Origin: Candidatus Eisenbacteria bacterium | GTDB lineage: Bacteria; Eisenbacteria; RBG-16-71-46; SZUA-252 | NCBI GenBank assembly: GCA_005893305.1 | Contig: VBOZ01000010.1 | Location: 29,425-93,424, forward strand | DNA length: 64,000 nucleotides | Direction: 5' to 3' | Part shown: positions 24,558-33,422 of the stretch, piece by piece | How the letters are laid out: the number at the start of each line of letters is the position of its first letter | How positions within the stretch are numbered: position 1 is the first letter of the stretch | Program-made: the position numbers and the translations under genes | The notes under the pieces: model-generated | Database searches by the model: none | The model's input: only the letters and a program-made list of their open reading frames with translations | Told to the model about the DNA's origin: nothing

Positions 24558-27401
24558 GTGACCACCACCTTCCCGACGACGATTGGGCCCTACCGGATCG
24601 ACCGCGAGCTGGGCCGAGGCGGCATGGGCGTCGTCTTTCTCGGACACGACACGCGGCTCGATCGTGCTGTCGCGATCAAGGTCCTCCCCCCCGAAGTGGT
24701 GGCGAGCGCGGAGCAGCTCCAACGCTTCGAGCGCGAGGCCAGGTTGCTTGCCTCGCTCAGTCATCCCAATATCGCGGCGATTTACGGTGTTGAAGAGAGC
24801 GAGGGGGCGCGATACCTGATCCTCGAGCACGTCGAGGGCGAGTCGCTCGCGGAGCGGTTGGGCCGGGGGCCGCTGCCACTCGCCGACACGCTCGACATCT
24901 GCCACCAGATAGCCTCGGGGATCGAGGCGGCGCACGAAGGCGGCGTCATCCACAGGGATCTGAAGCCCGGAAACGTGATGATCACGCCGAGTGATGTCGT
25001 CAAGGTGCTGGACTTTGGCCTAGCGAAGGGAAAGGTCGCGGACTCTGATCTTGGGCGGTCGCCGACATTTCCGACCTCGCCCACGTTCCCGCAGTCCCCG
25101 ACAATCGCGCCTTCGCCGACGTACCACGCACCGACCACGATCCCGGGCGTGGTTCTCGGAACGGCGGCCTATCTCTCCCCGGAACAGGCCCGGGGAAAGC
25201 CGCTCGACCGCCGCACGGACATTTGGTCCTTCGGCTGTGTGCTCTACCAGTGCCTCACTGGGAGCCTGGCGTTCGAGGGCGAGACCGTCTCGGACACGAT
25301 CGCGAGGATCTTGGATAGGGACGTCGATTGGTCGCGCCTGCCCGGGAACACGCCGCCGGCCATCCGCGCACTCCTGGAGCGCTGTCTCGAGCCCGACGCG
25401 AGGAAGCGGCTTCGGGACATGGGCGACGCTCGACTTGCCTTCGAGGAGCTGAAGGCGGGCCGGGGCGTCGCCGCCCCGCCAGCCGCGGCCGCGGTGGAGG
25501 GAGCGCCCGGGAAGAGGGGCCTTGGCGCGATGAGCGGCGCGATGCTCGGTCTCGGCATCGTCGTTGTCGGGGCCCTGGCCCTCATACTTTGGGGCGTGTT
25601 GGGTCTGGGCGGAGGTGGAGGGCGTGCCGGCCGCGCGGTTACGCGCGCTTCCGTCGAGATTCCGGTGGGATTGCAAGTGCTGCAATGGGAGATCGCACCC
25701 GACGGGCGAACCATCTTGATCCTCGCGCTGCCGCGCAGGACCGCGAAGGGAGAGGAGCCACAATCCCAGATCTACGCCCGGCGGATGGACCAACCTTCGT
25801 TCGAGCCAATTCGCGGGACCAGTCGAGCGAGCACCTTCATGCTGAGCCCGGATGGGAAGTCGATCTCATTTGTCGCCGCCTCCGAGCGATCGACTCAGAC
25901 GCAGATGTTGAAGATGCCCACCGATGGAAGCGCCCCGCCCGTACCCATCGCGAAAGTGGATGTTGCTTTGCCCAGGCATCCGTCCTGGCTTGAGTCCGGC
26001 GATTTTCTCATTCCATCGACCAACGGTAAGGAATATTCACGCCTGCCCTCGACAGGCGGCCCGCCATCGAAGGCGCGACCATTCGATGCCCCGGGATTCG
26101 ACGGATCGTTCATTTTCAGGCGCCCGCTACCCGGCGATCGGGGTGTCTTGCTCGAGGCGATCTCGTATGAGGGCGGCGCCTACCAGCTGGGCGTCGGCGT
26201 CCTCGACCTGAGGTCCCGGAAAACGAAGATCCTGATTCGCGACGGGGGGAGCGCGGAATACTCACCCACAGGGCATCTTCTATTCACGCGCGGAAACGCC
26301 CTACTCGCCGTTCCGTTCGATCTCGGGAGGCTGGAGGTGAAGGGGGAGCCGGTCGCGCTCCTGGGAGGACTGCGGGTCGTCGCGAGCGACGGGAACGCGG
26401 AAATCAGGCTAGCTTCCAACGGGACATTGCTCCACATGTTGGGTGGAAACGTCGGGCAGGACCGCCGCGCCGTGGTCGTGGATGCGGGAGGCAAGATCTC
26501 CGAGTGGTCGGGAGAGAGGCAGCCATTCGAGTCGCTCGTGAAGGCCTCACCAGACGGGAGTCGCTTCGCGGTCGTCATCGGGGACGCGGGGGGAATCTAC
26601 GAGATCTGGGTCTCCGATCGAGGCGCCCCGGTCTCCCGGCGCGTGATCGCCGTCTCCGGAGTCGACGCCTATATGCCCGAGTGGTCCCCCGACGGTGCGA
26701 AGCTCGCCTTCAACCAAAACGGGCGAGGCAACGTCAACGGAGTCTACATCGCCAACGCCGACGGGAGCGGCGCGGCCTGGAGGATCGTCAAAGGCGAAGA
26801 GGACACTCCAGTCGTCCCGACGTCGTGGTCTCCGGACGGCGCACAGCTCCTCTGCTGCGCCCGACTCCCCTCCGGCCGAGCCGATCTCATGGTCGCACCG
26901 GTCTCCCAACCGCACGAGGTAGATGCGCGGAGGGTCTTCGGGGAAGGCCCGTCGCGCTGGTCGGGATGCTTTTCACCGGATGGTCGGATGCTCGCGTACA
27001 TGTCCAACGAAACGGGACAGCACGAGGCCCACGTTTGTAGATGGGAACAGGGTGGTCCTGTGGGCCAGCCGATCCTGGCATCGCGGAACGGGGGAAACTA
27101 CTGGCTGAGGTGGAGTCGGGACGGCAAGCATCTGTATTACGAGTCAAGTCAGAACGAGGTCGCGTCCGTCGACATCAGCACCACGCCGCGACTAAGCGCG
27201 TCGGCTCCGAAGATTGCATGGGACCTGGGCGCACTCCGGACCGTGAGCGATGGGAGCAGCTCCCTGTTCGACCTCCTGCCTGACGGCAACCTTCTCGTGA
27301 TCCAGAAGGGCGAAGACGAAGACGATCTCACGCGCTTCGACGTCGCGTTCAATTTCTTCGAAGAAATGCGCGCGAAGCTCCGCAAGGGATCGAAGAGGTA
27401 G
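24558..27401 (+). CDS. Membrane-spanning Ser/Thr protein kinase with C-terminal TolB/PD40-type beta-propeller
   Basis: 947 aa, GTG start with GGAGC just upstream. The N-terminal kinase domain (about 1-285) has GRGGMGVVF, the VAIK lysine, HRDLKPGNVM and DFGLAK, and TAAYLSPEQARG, so it should be active. Between DFG and the P+1 loop lies an extra Ser-Pro-Thr repeat stretch (25056-25130). One membrane span (about residues 325-345) leads to an exported region of about 590 residues with repeated SPDG motifs (LSPDGKSISF, WSPDGAKLAF, WSPDGAQLLC, FSPDGRMLAY), a WD40/TolB-like propeller. It likely senses an external cue and phosphorylates cytosolic targets; ligand and targets unknown. Confidence 0.92.
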   Translation: MTTTFPTTIGPYRIDRELGRGGMGVVFLGHDTRLDRAVAIKVLPPEVVASAEQLQRFEREARLLASLSHPNIAAIYGVEESEGARYLILEHVEGESLAERLGRGPLPLADTLDICHQIASGIEAAHEGGVIHRDLKPGNVMITPSDVVKVLDFGLAKGKVADSDLGRSPTFPTSPTFPQSPTIAPSPTYHAPTTIPGVVLGTAAYLSPEQARGKPLDRRTDIWSFGCVLYQCLTGSLAFEGETVSDTIARILDRDVDWSRLPGNTPPAIRALLERCLEPDARKRLRDMGDARLAFEELKAGRGVAAPPAAAAVEGAPGKRGLGAMSGAMLGLGIVVVGALALILWGVLGLGGGGGRAGRAVTRASVEIPVGLQVLQWEIAPDGRTILILALPRRTAKGEEPQSQIYARRMDQPSFEPIRGTSRASTFMLSPDGKSISFVAASERSTQTQMLKMPTDGSAPPVPIAKVDVALPRHPSWLESGDFLIPSTNGKEYSRLPSTGGPPSKARPFDAPGFDGSFIFRRPLPGDRGVLLEAISYEGGAYQLGVGVLDLRSRKTKILIRDGGSAEYSPTGHLLFTRGNALLAVPFDLGRLEVKGEPVALLGGLRVVASDGNAEIRLASNGTLLHMLGGNVGQDRRAVVVDAGGKISEWSGERQPFESLVKASPDGSRFAVVIGDAGGIYEIWVSDRGAPVSRRVIAVSGVDAYMPEWSPDGAKLAFNQNGRGNVNGVYIANADGSGAAWRIVKGEEDTPVVPTSWSPDGAQLLCCARLPSGRADLMVAPVSQPHEVDARRVFGEGPSRWSGCFSPDGRMLAYMSNETGQHEAHVCRWEQGGPVGQPILASRNGGNYWLRWSRDGKHLYYESSQNEVASVDISTTPRLSASAPKIAWDLGALRTVSDGSSSLFDLLPDGNLLVIQKGEDEDDLTRFDVAFNFFEEMRAKLRKGSKR

Positions 27402-27436
27402 GTGCTGGGGAGGATGGTGGAGACCGGCAGTGTATA

Positions 27437-27449
27437 GTGCAATTTGCAC
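27437..27449. promoter_or_regulatory. 13-bp palindrome in the promoter region of the 27562 gene
   Basis: GTGCAATTTGCAC is a perfect dyad adjoining a TATAGT -10-like hexamer (27433-27438). A small hairpin, TCCGAC-AGGA-GTCGGA, follows at 27484-27499. A repressor site is plausible but unproven. Confidence 0.35.
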
Positions 27450-27561
27450 GCGGCAATTAGTGGATTCCGCGAGAAAGACTGAATCCGACAGGAGTCGGAC
27501 GGGTTCCAATTTGGTGGGGGCATGTCCACCTCATAAGACGTAGCTTGGTCTGGAGGTTTCC

Positions 27562-27963
27562 ATGAAACGCACATCGATTTTATTCGGCTGTCTTCTGACA
27601 CTCGCAGTTCTCGCGCTGGGTTTCGGCGCGCGCTCGGCCCCGACGACCTCTGCGCCGACGGAGGCCCAGGCTGTAGGGGAGCCGGCGTATCTGAATTGCA
27701 CCGTCCGGGCCGTCGACGTGAAGACCAGGACCGTCGAAGTCATCACGGGCGTGGGCTACGCGCTCCGCCTCTATCGCATGAGTGTCGCTCCGGCCTGCGA
27801 GATCAGCGTCGGCGGGTCCGCGGCCGAGCTCAACAACATCAAGCCGGGCACGATTGTTCGGGTTCGCTACCAGCCCGTGCCTGCGGGGCCGAAGGCTCCC
27901 CCGCGGTTGATGGCGAGCGCCATTGAGACCGTTTCATTCTCGGAGAGCGGAGGTGTGCGGTGA
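27562..27963 (+). CDS. Small exported hypothetical protein
   Basis: 133 aa with a clear signal peptide (KRTSILFGCLLTLAVLALGFGARSA) and a small beta-rich domain (LNCTVRAVDVKTRTVEVITGVGYAL, GTIVRVRYQPVP) that looks like an OB-type or DUF5666-like barrel. Two cysteines (residues about 50 and 77) could form a disulfide. GGAGG about 6 nt before ATG. Its stop overlaps the GTG of the di-haem gene by 4 nt, so it probably works with that cytochrome. No known function. Confidence 0.75.
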   Translation: MKRTSILFGCLLTLAVLALGFGARSAPTTSAPTEAQAVGEPAYLNCTVRAVDVKTRTVEVITGVGYALRLYRMSVAPACEISVGGSAAELNNIKPGTIVRVRYQPVPAGPKAPPRLMASAIETVSFSESGGVR

Positions 27964-29144
27964 GCCGCGCGGCCGCGACGTTCGCCGCGCTGACGCTGGG
28001 CGCCGTGATCCTCTGCGCGGGATGCGCCAAGCCTCCCAAGCCGGGTGAGCCGCTCGTCGGGCTGACCCCCGAGGAACGAGCGCTCTTCGACCGCGGCAAG
28101 GCTCGGTTCACGACGGTATTCACGCCGGGGACTGGTTTGGGTCCCACGTTCAACTCGGACGCTTGCGCCGAGTGCCACGAGGATCCGGCCGTCGGAGGCC
28201 GCGGCGACGAGGTCGAGGTGCACGTGAGCGCGTTTATGCCGGAGACCGGGTTCTGCGATCCCTTGGTCGACAAGGGTGGATTCGTGATCGAGCAAAAGGT
28301 GACGCCGGCGCTCCACGCCGCGCTCGGCATCGACAGCGAGCCACTGCCCCCCGACGCGACGGTCGCGCACCGAACGACGCCGGACGTCCTCGGCTTTGGC
28401 CTCTTGGACGCGATCCCGGATTCGGTCATCCTGGCCAACGCCGATCCCGACGATCGGAATCACGACGGAATCTCCGGCCGCCCCAACCGATTCTTCGACG
28501 GACGGATCGGACGCTTCGGCCGTAAGGCGCTCGTCCCGACGCTCGCGGAATTCAACAACGGAGCCTACGCGGCGGAGATGGGAATCACGAGCCCGGCCGT
28601 CCCCAACGAGGAGACGGTCGGAGGGCAGCCGATTCCAGCGGGCGTCGACTCTGTGCCCGAGCCGGAGATCAATCAGGAAGGGCTCGATCTGACCAACGCC
28701 TTCGTCCGCTTCCTCTCGCCGCCGGCGCCCGAGAAGCTCTCCAAGGTCGGGAAGCGCGGACGGCAGCTATTCACCGAGGTCGGATGCAACCGGTGCCACC
28801 TGCCGGCCCTCTGGACGGGGAACAACCCGGTGCGGGCGCTCCGGTACAAGAAGGTCGCCGCCTATACCGACCTTCTGCTCCACGACATGGGTCCGGAGCT
28901 GGCCGATATGTGCTTGGGTCAGGCATCGCCGTCCGAGTTCCGGACCGAGCCGCTAATGGGTCTTCGGTTCTCGGCAAACTCGGAAGGCGAGGGCGAGGCG
29001 AGCTTCCTTCACGATGGTCGGGCCAAGACGGTCGAGGAGGCAATTCGGATGCACGGTGGGGAAGGGGCGGCTTCGCGCGACAAATTCGCGGCGCTCTCAG
29101 AAGCGGAGCGGGCGGCTCTGATCAAGTTCCTAGAGTCTCTGTAA
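27960..29144 (+). CDS. Di-haem c oxidoreductase lipoprotein (DHOR / DUF1111 family)
   Basis: 394 aa, GTG start in a GTGA overlap with the gene before. A lipobox LCAGC ends the signal sequence, so it should be a lipoprotein. Two haem c sites are seen: CAECH (about 28164) and CNRCH (about 28786). Family markers include GLTPEERALFDRGKARF, TPDVLGFGLLDAIPD, ISGRPNRF, GRFGRKA and LHDGRAKTVEEAIRMHGGE. Members are periplasmic redox enzymes; a thiol oxidase activity has been reported for a relative. Depends on Ccm maturation. Substrate here unknown. Confidence 0.9.
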   Translation: MSRAAATFAALTLGAVILCAGCAKPPKPGEPLVGLTPEERALFDRGKARFTTVFTPGTGLGPTFNSDACAECHEDPAVGGRGDEVEVHVSAFMPETGFCDPLVDKGGFVIEQKVTPALHAALGIDSEPLPPDATVAHRTTPDVLGFGLLDAIPDSVILANADPDDRNHDGISGRPNRFFDGRIGRFGRKALVPTLAEFNNGAYAAEMGITSPAVPNEETVGGQPIPAGVDSVPEPEINQEGLDLTNAFVRFLSPPAPEKLSKVGKRGRQLFTEVGCNRCHLPALWTGNNPVRALRYKKVAAYTDLLLHDMGPELADMCLGQASPSEFRTEPLMGLRFSANSEGEGEASFLHDGRAKTVEEAIRMHGGEGAASRDKFAALSEAERAALIKFLESL

Positions 29145-29172
29145 CGCTCGGGGGTATAGAAGGTGGTGTCCC

Positions 29173-29673
29173 ATGCAAAATGCTTGGGTCGGACTCATCG
29201 GGGCGTTCGCCGGCGCGCTGATCGTCGGGATCTCCCATTTCATCAGTGCCCGATCTCAGTTCAAGTGGGATAAAGGTTGGGAGCGGAGGACGCTGTACCG
29301 CTCCAAGCTCGAGGACCTCTACGCCGCGGTCGGCGATCTTCGAGGCGCCTATTTGGAGGTCGTCGCGGGCTGCGTCGCGCGCATGCCCAGTGACCGGATC
29401 GCAGCTCCCAAGGATTTCCCCGTGGAGCGGCTACGGATGCTGATCGGCTTCTACGCGCCCGAGGTCCGTCCGTTCCTCCCGAGGCTGGAGGAAGCGAGAC
29501 GGGAATTCGGAGACGCCATGCTCCAGCTCATCGCGAGGCAGGAGATGAAGGACGTGCAGGGCTGGTCGGATGGCATCGGGCGCGTTGGGGGCGCCTTCAA
29601 GAGGCTCGACCTGATCTTTGACGAGATGGAGGACGAGCTGATCGCCCTCTCGAAGCGCTGGCTGCAGAACTAG
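29173..29673 (+). CDS. Hypothetical protein with N-terminal membrane anchor
   Basis: 166 aa: one N-terminal span (residues 5-25), then a helix-rich, partly coiled soluble domain (WERRTLYRSKLEDLYAAVGDLRGAYLEV; FLPRLEEARREFGDAMLQLIARQEM; FDEMEDELIALSKRW). No known motif. It lies 28 nt after the di-haem gene and may be cotranscribed. GGTGGTG just upstream of ATG 29173 could serve as a weak ribosome site. Function unknown. Confidence 0.7.
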   Translation: MQNAWVGLIGAFAGALIVGISHFISARSQFKWDKGWERRTLYRSKLEDLYAAVGDLRGAYLEVVAGCVARMPSDRIAAPKDFPVERLRMLIGFYAPEVRPFLPRLEEARREFGDAMLQLIARQEMKDVQGWSDGIGRVGGAFKRLDLIFDEMEDELIALSKRWLQN

Positions 29674-29706
29674 GGACGGCGTCCCGGCGGCGAACCTCCG
29701 GCGACG

Positions 29707-30996
29707 CTACCCTTCCGAGCCTGCGAGCGCGCGCGCGCCCACGGCGAAGCCGACGACCCCGGCCGCGAGCAGAATGCCGACGGGGACCGCCATCTCTTGC
29801 GCCGAAAATCCCCGCCAGATCGCGCCCTCCACGGCGAGGACACCCCATTTCACCAGGCTGAAGTTGCTTACGCTCTGCATCCACGCAGGCATCGCGATCA
29901 GCGGGATCATGCCTCCGCCGGTCATCGACATGACGAGGAGCACCGCCCAGCCGGCCCCGGCGACCGCGGAGTGCGTGCGGCCGAAGACCGAGATCAGCAT
30001 CATGAGTCCCGTGAAGCAGAACGCCGCCGCGACGAGCGCGACCGCCAGTGCGGGCGGGTTCGTGATCCGCACGTTGAAGACCACCGCGGCGAGGACGAGC
30101 AGCAGGGTCGCAGCCCCGAGGGCGGCGAGGAACGCGGCGAGCCCCTTCCCGGCGAGCACCTGGGACCTCGAGATCGGCGCGAGTCGAAGCCGGAGAAACG
30201 TTCCGCGGATCCGCTCGTGGACGATCGAGATGGCGAAGCTCATGCAGACCCCGATCAGAGCCCACATGACCGAGGACGGGAACGTGATCTCGTAGGCGTT
30301 CCGCGGCCCGTTCTCCTCCTCGGCGATGTCGATGACCTTGATCCTCGGGCCGCCCGCGCCCGCGGCGGTGGTAGCGGCGGCGCCGGTCGTGTCGCCGGCA
30401 CCCTCCGTGGAGTCCAACGAAACCATGAAGCGCTCGAGATTGTTGAGGACACCGGCCGCGCGGCGCCGCTCTTCGGGGGATCGCGTGAGGTCGGTCTGGA
30501 GGGTCGCCAGGCTCTGGCGGATCATCTCGCGCCCGCTCCCGCCCGTCGAGAATTGCCCGCGCATCGTGGAGAATGTCGCGGCGGTCACAAGCCCCCGAAG
30601 ATAGCCGGCCTCCGCGCGGCGACTGGGGTCCAGCCCGAGCTCGATCATCGCGCTGTCGCCTCCGAAGCCGAACGATCGGCCGGCGCCGGGCCAGAGCGCG
30701 ACGTAGGCGACGAGCTGGCCCCGCCGCACGAGCAGACGCGCCGAGTCGAGGTCGGCCTCGCGCACGCGGAGCGCTTCCGATTTCTTGAGCTCCGAGAGGA
30801 ACGCGCGGGCGTAGGGGCTTCCGTCCTTGTCCACGACCGCGATCGGCATCGCGGCCCGATTTCCGCTTCCGCCGGAGCTGATGGCGCCGAAGAAGACCGC
30901 CATCAGGATGGGAAAGAGAAGCACCCAGAAGAAGCCGGCCTTGTCCCGCGCCAGGAGCTTGAGGTCTTTGAGCGCGATCGTGAGGATGGCGTTCAC
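29707..30996 (-). CDS. ABC-2 type exporter permease
   Basis: 429-aa membrane subunit. N-terminal span (about 20-40), a roughly 190-residue external domain, then five spans in the C-terminal half (SSVMWALIGVCMSFAISIVHERIRGTFLRLRLAPISR contains the typical ABC-2 ERxxGT motif). It pairs with the ATPase encoded immediately upstream, 2 nt apart, to form a homodimeric exporter of the NatAB/YhfH type. Exported substrate unknown (lipid, drug or ion). Confidence 0.9.
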   Translation of the reverse strand: MNAILTIALKDLKLLARDKAGFFWVLLFPILMAVFFGAISSGGSGNRAAMPIAVVDKDGSPYARAFLSELKKSEALRVREADLDSARLLVRRGQLVAYVALWPGAGRSFGFGGDSAMIELGLDPSRRAEAGYLRGLVTAATFSTMRGQFSTGGSGREMIRQSLATLQTDLTRSPEERRRAAGVLNNLERFMVSLDSTEGAGDTTGAAATTAAGAGGPRIKVIDIAEEENGPRNAYEITFPSSVMWALIGVCMSFAISIVHERIRGTFLRLRLAPISRSQVLAGKGLAAFLAALGAATLLLVLAAVVFNVRITNPPALAVALVAAAFCFTGLMMLISVFGRTHSAVAGAGWAVLLVMSMTGGGMIPLIAMPAWMQSVSNFSLVKWGVLAVEGAIWRGFSAQEMAVPVGILLAAGVVGFAVGARALAGSEG

Positions 30997-30998
30997 GG

Positions 30999-31895
30999 TC
31001 AGTCCCTCAGCTTCTTGCCGGTGAGATGGAGGAACACCGCCTCAAGATCGGCCCGCTCGATCGAGACGTGTTGGAACGCGTCTCCCATTCCGGCGATCCG
31101 CCCGAGCACCTCCATGGGTCGCTCGGTTCGGACGCGGAGGGTATTCTCTTCCCACTCGCCGCCCAGATCCTCGAGCGCCGCCGGCTTTCGCGCGAATTCG
31201 ACCTGCACGGTCGGCGGCCCACCGTGGGCGCGAAGCAGACCCTCGACGGTGTCGAGGGCCAGGATCTTCCCCCGGTCGATGATCGCGACGCGATCGCAGA
31301 GGCGCTGCGCCTCCTCCATGTAGTGGGTGGTGTAGACGATCGTCCGTCCCAGCCGCTTCAGCGATTCGATGTTGTCGAAGATGAGATTTCGCGACTGAGG
31401 GTCCACGCCGACGGTCGGCTCGTCGAGGAGGATCACGGGCGGGTCGTGGAGAATGCCGCTGACGAGGTTGAGACGGCGCTGCATCCCGCCGGAGTAGGTC
31501 GAGACGCGATCCTTCCTGCGCGCGGCGAGCCCCGAGAATTCGAGGGCCATCTCGATCCGCGTCTTCCGGACGTCGGCGCCCAGGTTGTAGAGCTTTCCGA
31601 AGAACTCGAGGTTCTCCTCGGCGGTCAGGTCCTCATAGAGCGCGATCGGCTGCGGCGCGACGCCGATCTTGGCTCGCACCGAGGGCCGCGTCGGGTCGGC
31701 CTCGCCGTCGAGGCGCACCTCGCCTGAGTCCGGACGAAGGGCGCCGACGACGCAGTGGATCGTCGTGGACTTGCCGGCGCCGTTCGGGCCGAGGAGGCCG
31801 AAACACTCCCCTCGCTCCACCTCGAAGGAGATCCCGTCTACGGCGACGGTCGCGCCGTACGATTTTTTGAGGTTCCGCACTTCGATCGCGGGCAT
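30999..31895 (-). CDS. ABC-2 exporter ATP-binding protein
   Basis: 298-aa ATPase. Walker A GPNGAGKST (residues about 37-45), signature YSGGMQRR, Walker B VILLDEPTVGVDP, and the switch His in YTTHYMEEA are intact. The C-terminal DUF4162-like tail (TVQVEFARKPAALEDLGG) is usual for drug/lipid ABC-2 exporters. First gene of a two-gene operon with the permease downstream. Divergent from the amidohydrolase gene. Confidence 0.93.
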   Translation of the reverse strand: MPAIEVRNLKKSYGATVAVDGISFEVERGECFGLLGPNGAGKSTTIHCVVGALRPDSGEVRLDGEADPTRPSVRAKIGVAPQPIALYEDLTAEENLEFFGKLYNLGADVRKTRIEMALEFSGLAARRKDRVSTYSGGMQRRLNLVSGILHDPPVILLDEPTVGVDPQSRNLIFDNIESLKRLGRTIVYTTHYMEEAQRLCDRVAIIDRGKILALDTVEGLLRAHGGPPTVQVEFARKPAALEDLGGEWEENTLRVRTERPMEVLGRIAGMGDAFQHVSIERADLEAVFLHLTGKKLRD

Positions 31896-31930
31896 GGTCA
31901 GACCGCGGAAGGTAGCATAGACTGCCCGCG

Positions 31931-33238
31931 ATGACCCGCCCGGCTTGGGTTCCTGCCGCAGTCCTATGCGTGACCGTGTTTTGCGCGGCCGGATTGGCCG
32001 TCGCTTCCGACGGCGCGTCCGCGGCGGAGGTCACGGCCATCCGCTTCGGGCGCCTGATCGACGGAAGAGGGGGCGTCATCCCCGACGCGGTCGTCATCGT
32101 GGAAGGGGATCGCATCCGCGCTCGCGGCCCTGCGTCGAGCACCCCCGTGCCCGCGGGCGCCACGGTCCTGGATCTCTCCCGATTCACCGCGATTCCAGGT
32201 CTCATCGACGTGCATACGCACCTCACTTACTACTGGGATCACGCCGCCGGGACCAATCCGTGGGTTGAGCTCGGCGCCCGCCGCACGTCCGAGACGGTCT
32301 ATCTCGCCCAGGAGAACGCGCGCCGGACCTTGGAAGCGGGCGTCACGACCGTGCGCGACCTCGGCTCCTGGGACTACATGGACATCGCGATGCGGGACCT
32401 GATCGCGCGCGGGGCGATGGTGGGGCCGCGGATGTTCGTCTGCGGGCACGGCCTTCATCCCACGTACACCCCGTTCAAGCCGGGCTATGCGGAGCCGGAC
32501 GGCGGCCTGGCGGACGGGCCGGAGGCGGTTACGCGCGTCGTGCGGCAGAACATCGCCGCGGGCGCGGACGTGATCAAGCTCTACGGGTCGACCGGGAGCG
32601 CCGACGACGTCACGGGCGACCAGACGTATACGTTCGAGGAGATGAAGGCGGCGGTCGACGCCGCGCGCGCGCGGGGGAAGCGGGTCGCGATCCACTCCTA
32701 CGGGCCGGACGGAGCGCGCGACGCGGTGCGGGCCGGCGCGACCTCGGTCGAGCACGCGACCGGCATGGACGATGGGACCATTCGGGAAATGGCCCGGCGA
32801 GGCGTCTATTACGTCCCGACGATCGACCACAACCGCTACTACGCGGAGCACGCCGCGGAATTCGGCTACGACTCGGCGGCCGTGGCCCGGCTCAACGACT
32901 ACCGGACGCGAAATCTCGAGACGCTGCGGCACGCGATCAAGGCGGGGGTGAAGGTCGCGATGGGCTCCGACGCGGTCTTCACGATGTTCGGCGAGAACAC
33001 CTGGGAGCTGGGCTGGTTCGTCAAGGCCGGCATGACGCCGGCGCAAGCGCTCGCGACCGCGACAACCAACGCTGCGGGGCTCCTCGGCATGGGGAAGGAT
33101 CTCGGCGCGGTCGCGCCCGGCTGCTACGCGGACATCGTGGCGGTGGAAGGGGATCCGCTTACCGATATCGCGGCCGTGACGAAGGGCGTGCGCTGGGTGA
33201 TGAAGGGCGGAAAGGTGGTCGTGGACCGGACCCGCTAA
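31931..33238 (+). CDS. Exported metal-dependent amidohydrolase
   Basis: 435 aa with signal peptide (VLCVTVFCAAGLAVASDGASA). Amidohydrolase-superfamily features: the IPGLIDVHTHL metal motif (residues about 89-99), a lysine in ADVIKLYGSTG that would be the carbamylated bridge, RVAIHSYGPDGA, TSVEHATGMD, and the Asp in MGSDAVF. The C-terminus GCYADIVAVEGDPLTDI is typical of prolidase/Xaa-Pro-type or imidazolonepropionase-like exported members. Likely hydrolyses peptides or cyclic amides in the periplasm; substrate not determinable. Confidence 0.9.
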   Translation: MTRPAWVPAAVLCVTVFCAAGLAVASDGASAAEVTAIRFGRLIDGRGGVIPDAVVIVEGDRIRARGPASSTPVPAGATVLDLSRFTAIPGLIDVHTHLTYYWDHAAGTNPWVELGARRTSETVYLAQENARRTLEAGVTTVRDLGSWDYMDIAMRDLIARGAMVGPRMFVCGHGLHPTYTPFKPGYAEPDGGLADGPEAVTRVVRQNIAAGADVIKLYGSTGSADDVTGDQTYTFEEMKAAVDAARARGKRVAIHSYGPDGARDAVRAGATSVEHATGMDDGTIREMARRGVYYVPTIDHNRYYAEHAAEFGYDSAAVARLNDYRTRNLETLRHAIKAGVKVAMGSDAVFTMFGENTWELGWFVKAGMTPAQALATATTNAAGLLGMGKDLGAVAPGCYADIVAVEGDPLTDIAAVTKGVRWVMKGGKVVVDRTR

Positions 33239-33270
33239 AGAGCTGAGGCTGCGTGCCGATAACTCATAGC

Positions 33271-33399
33271 ATGCAACACCACAGCACCCGCGGCATCGGC
33301 ATTCGCTTTCTGATCGGGCTCACGCTCCCGGTCACCGGCATCGCGCTCGTCCTCTGGACGGTGGTGCAGCTCTTCATCCTCCAGACATCGCGCATCTAG
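33271..33399 (+). CDS. Putative 42-aa single-span membrane protein
   Basis: ATG 33271 opens a 42-aa frame: a basic start (MQHHSTRGIGIRF), one strong hydrophobic segment (LIGLTLPVTGIALVLWTVVQLFIL) and a short tail TSRI. It fills the gap between the amidohydrolase and the convergent regulator. Codon use is like the neighbours, but there is no clear ribosome site, so it may be spurious. Confidence 0.4.
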   Translation: MQHHSTRGIGIRFLIGLTLPVTGIALVLWTVVQLFILQTSRI

Positions 33400-33422
33400 G
33401 TCCGCCGGGCCCCTCCCGCAAT

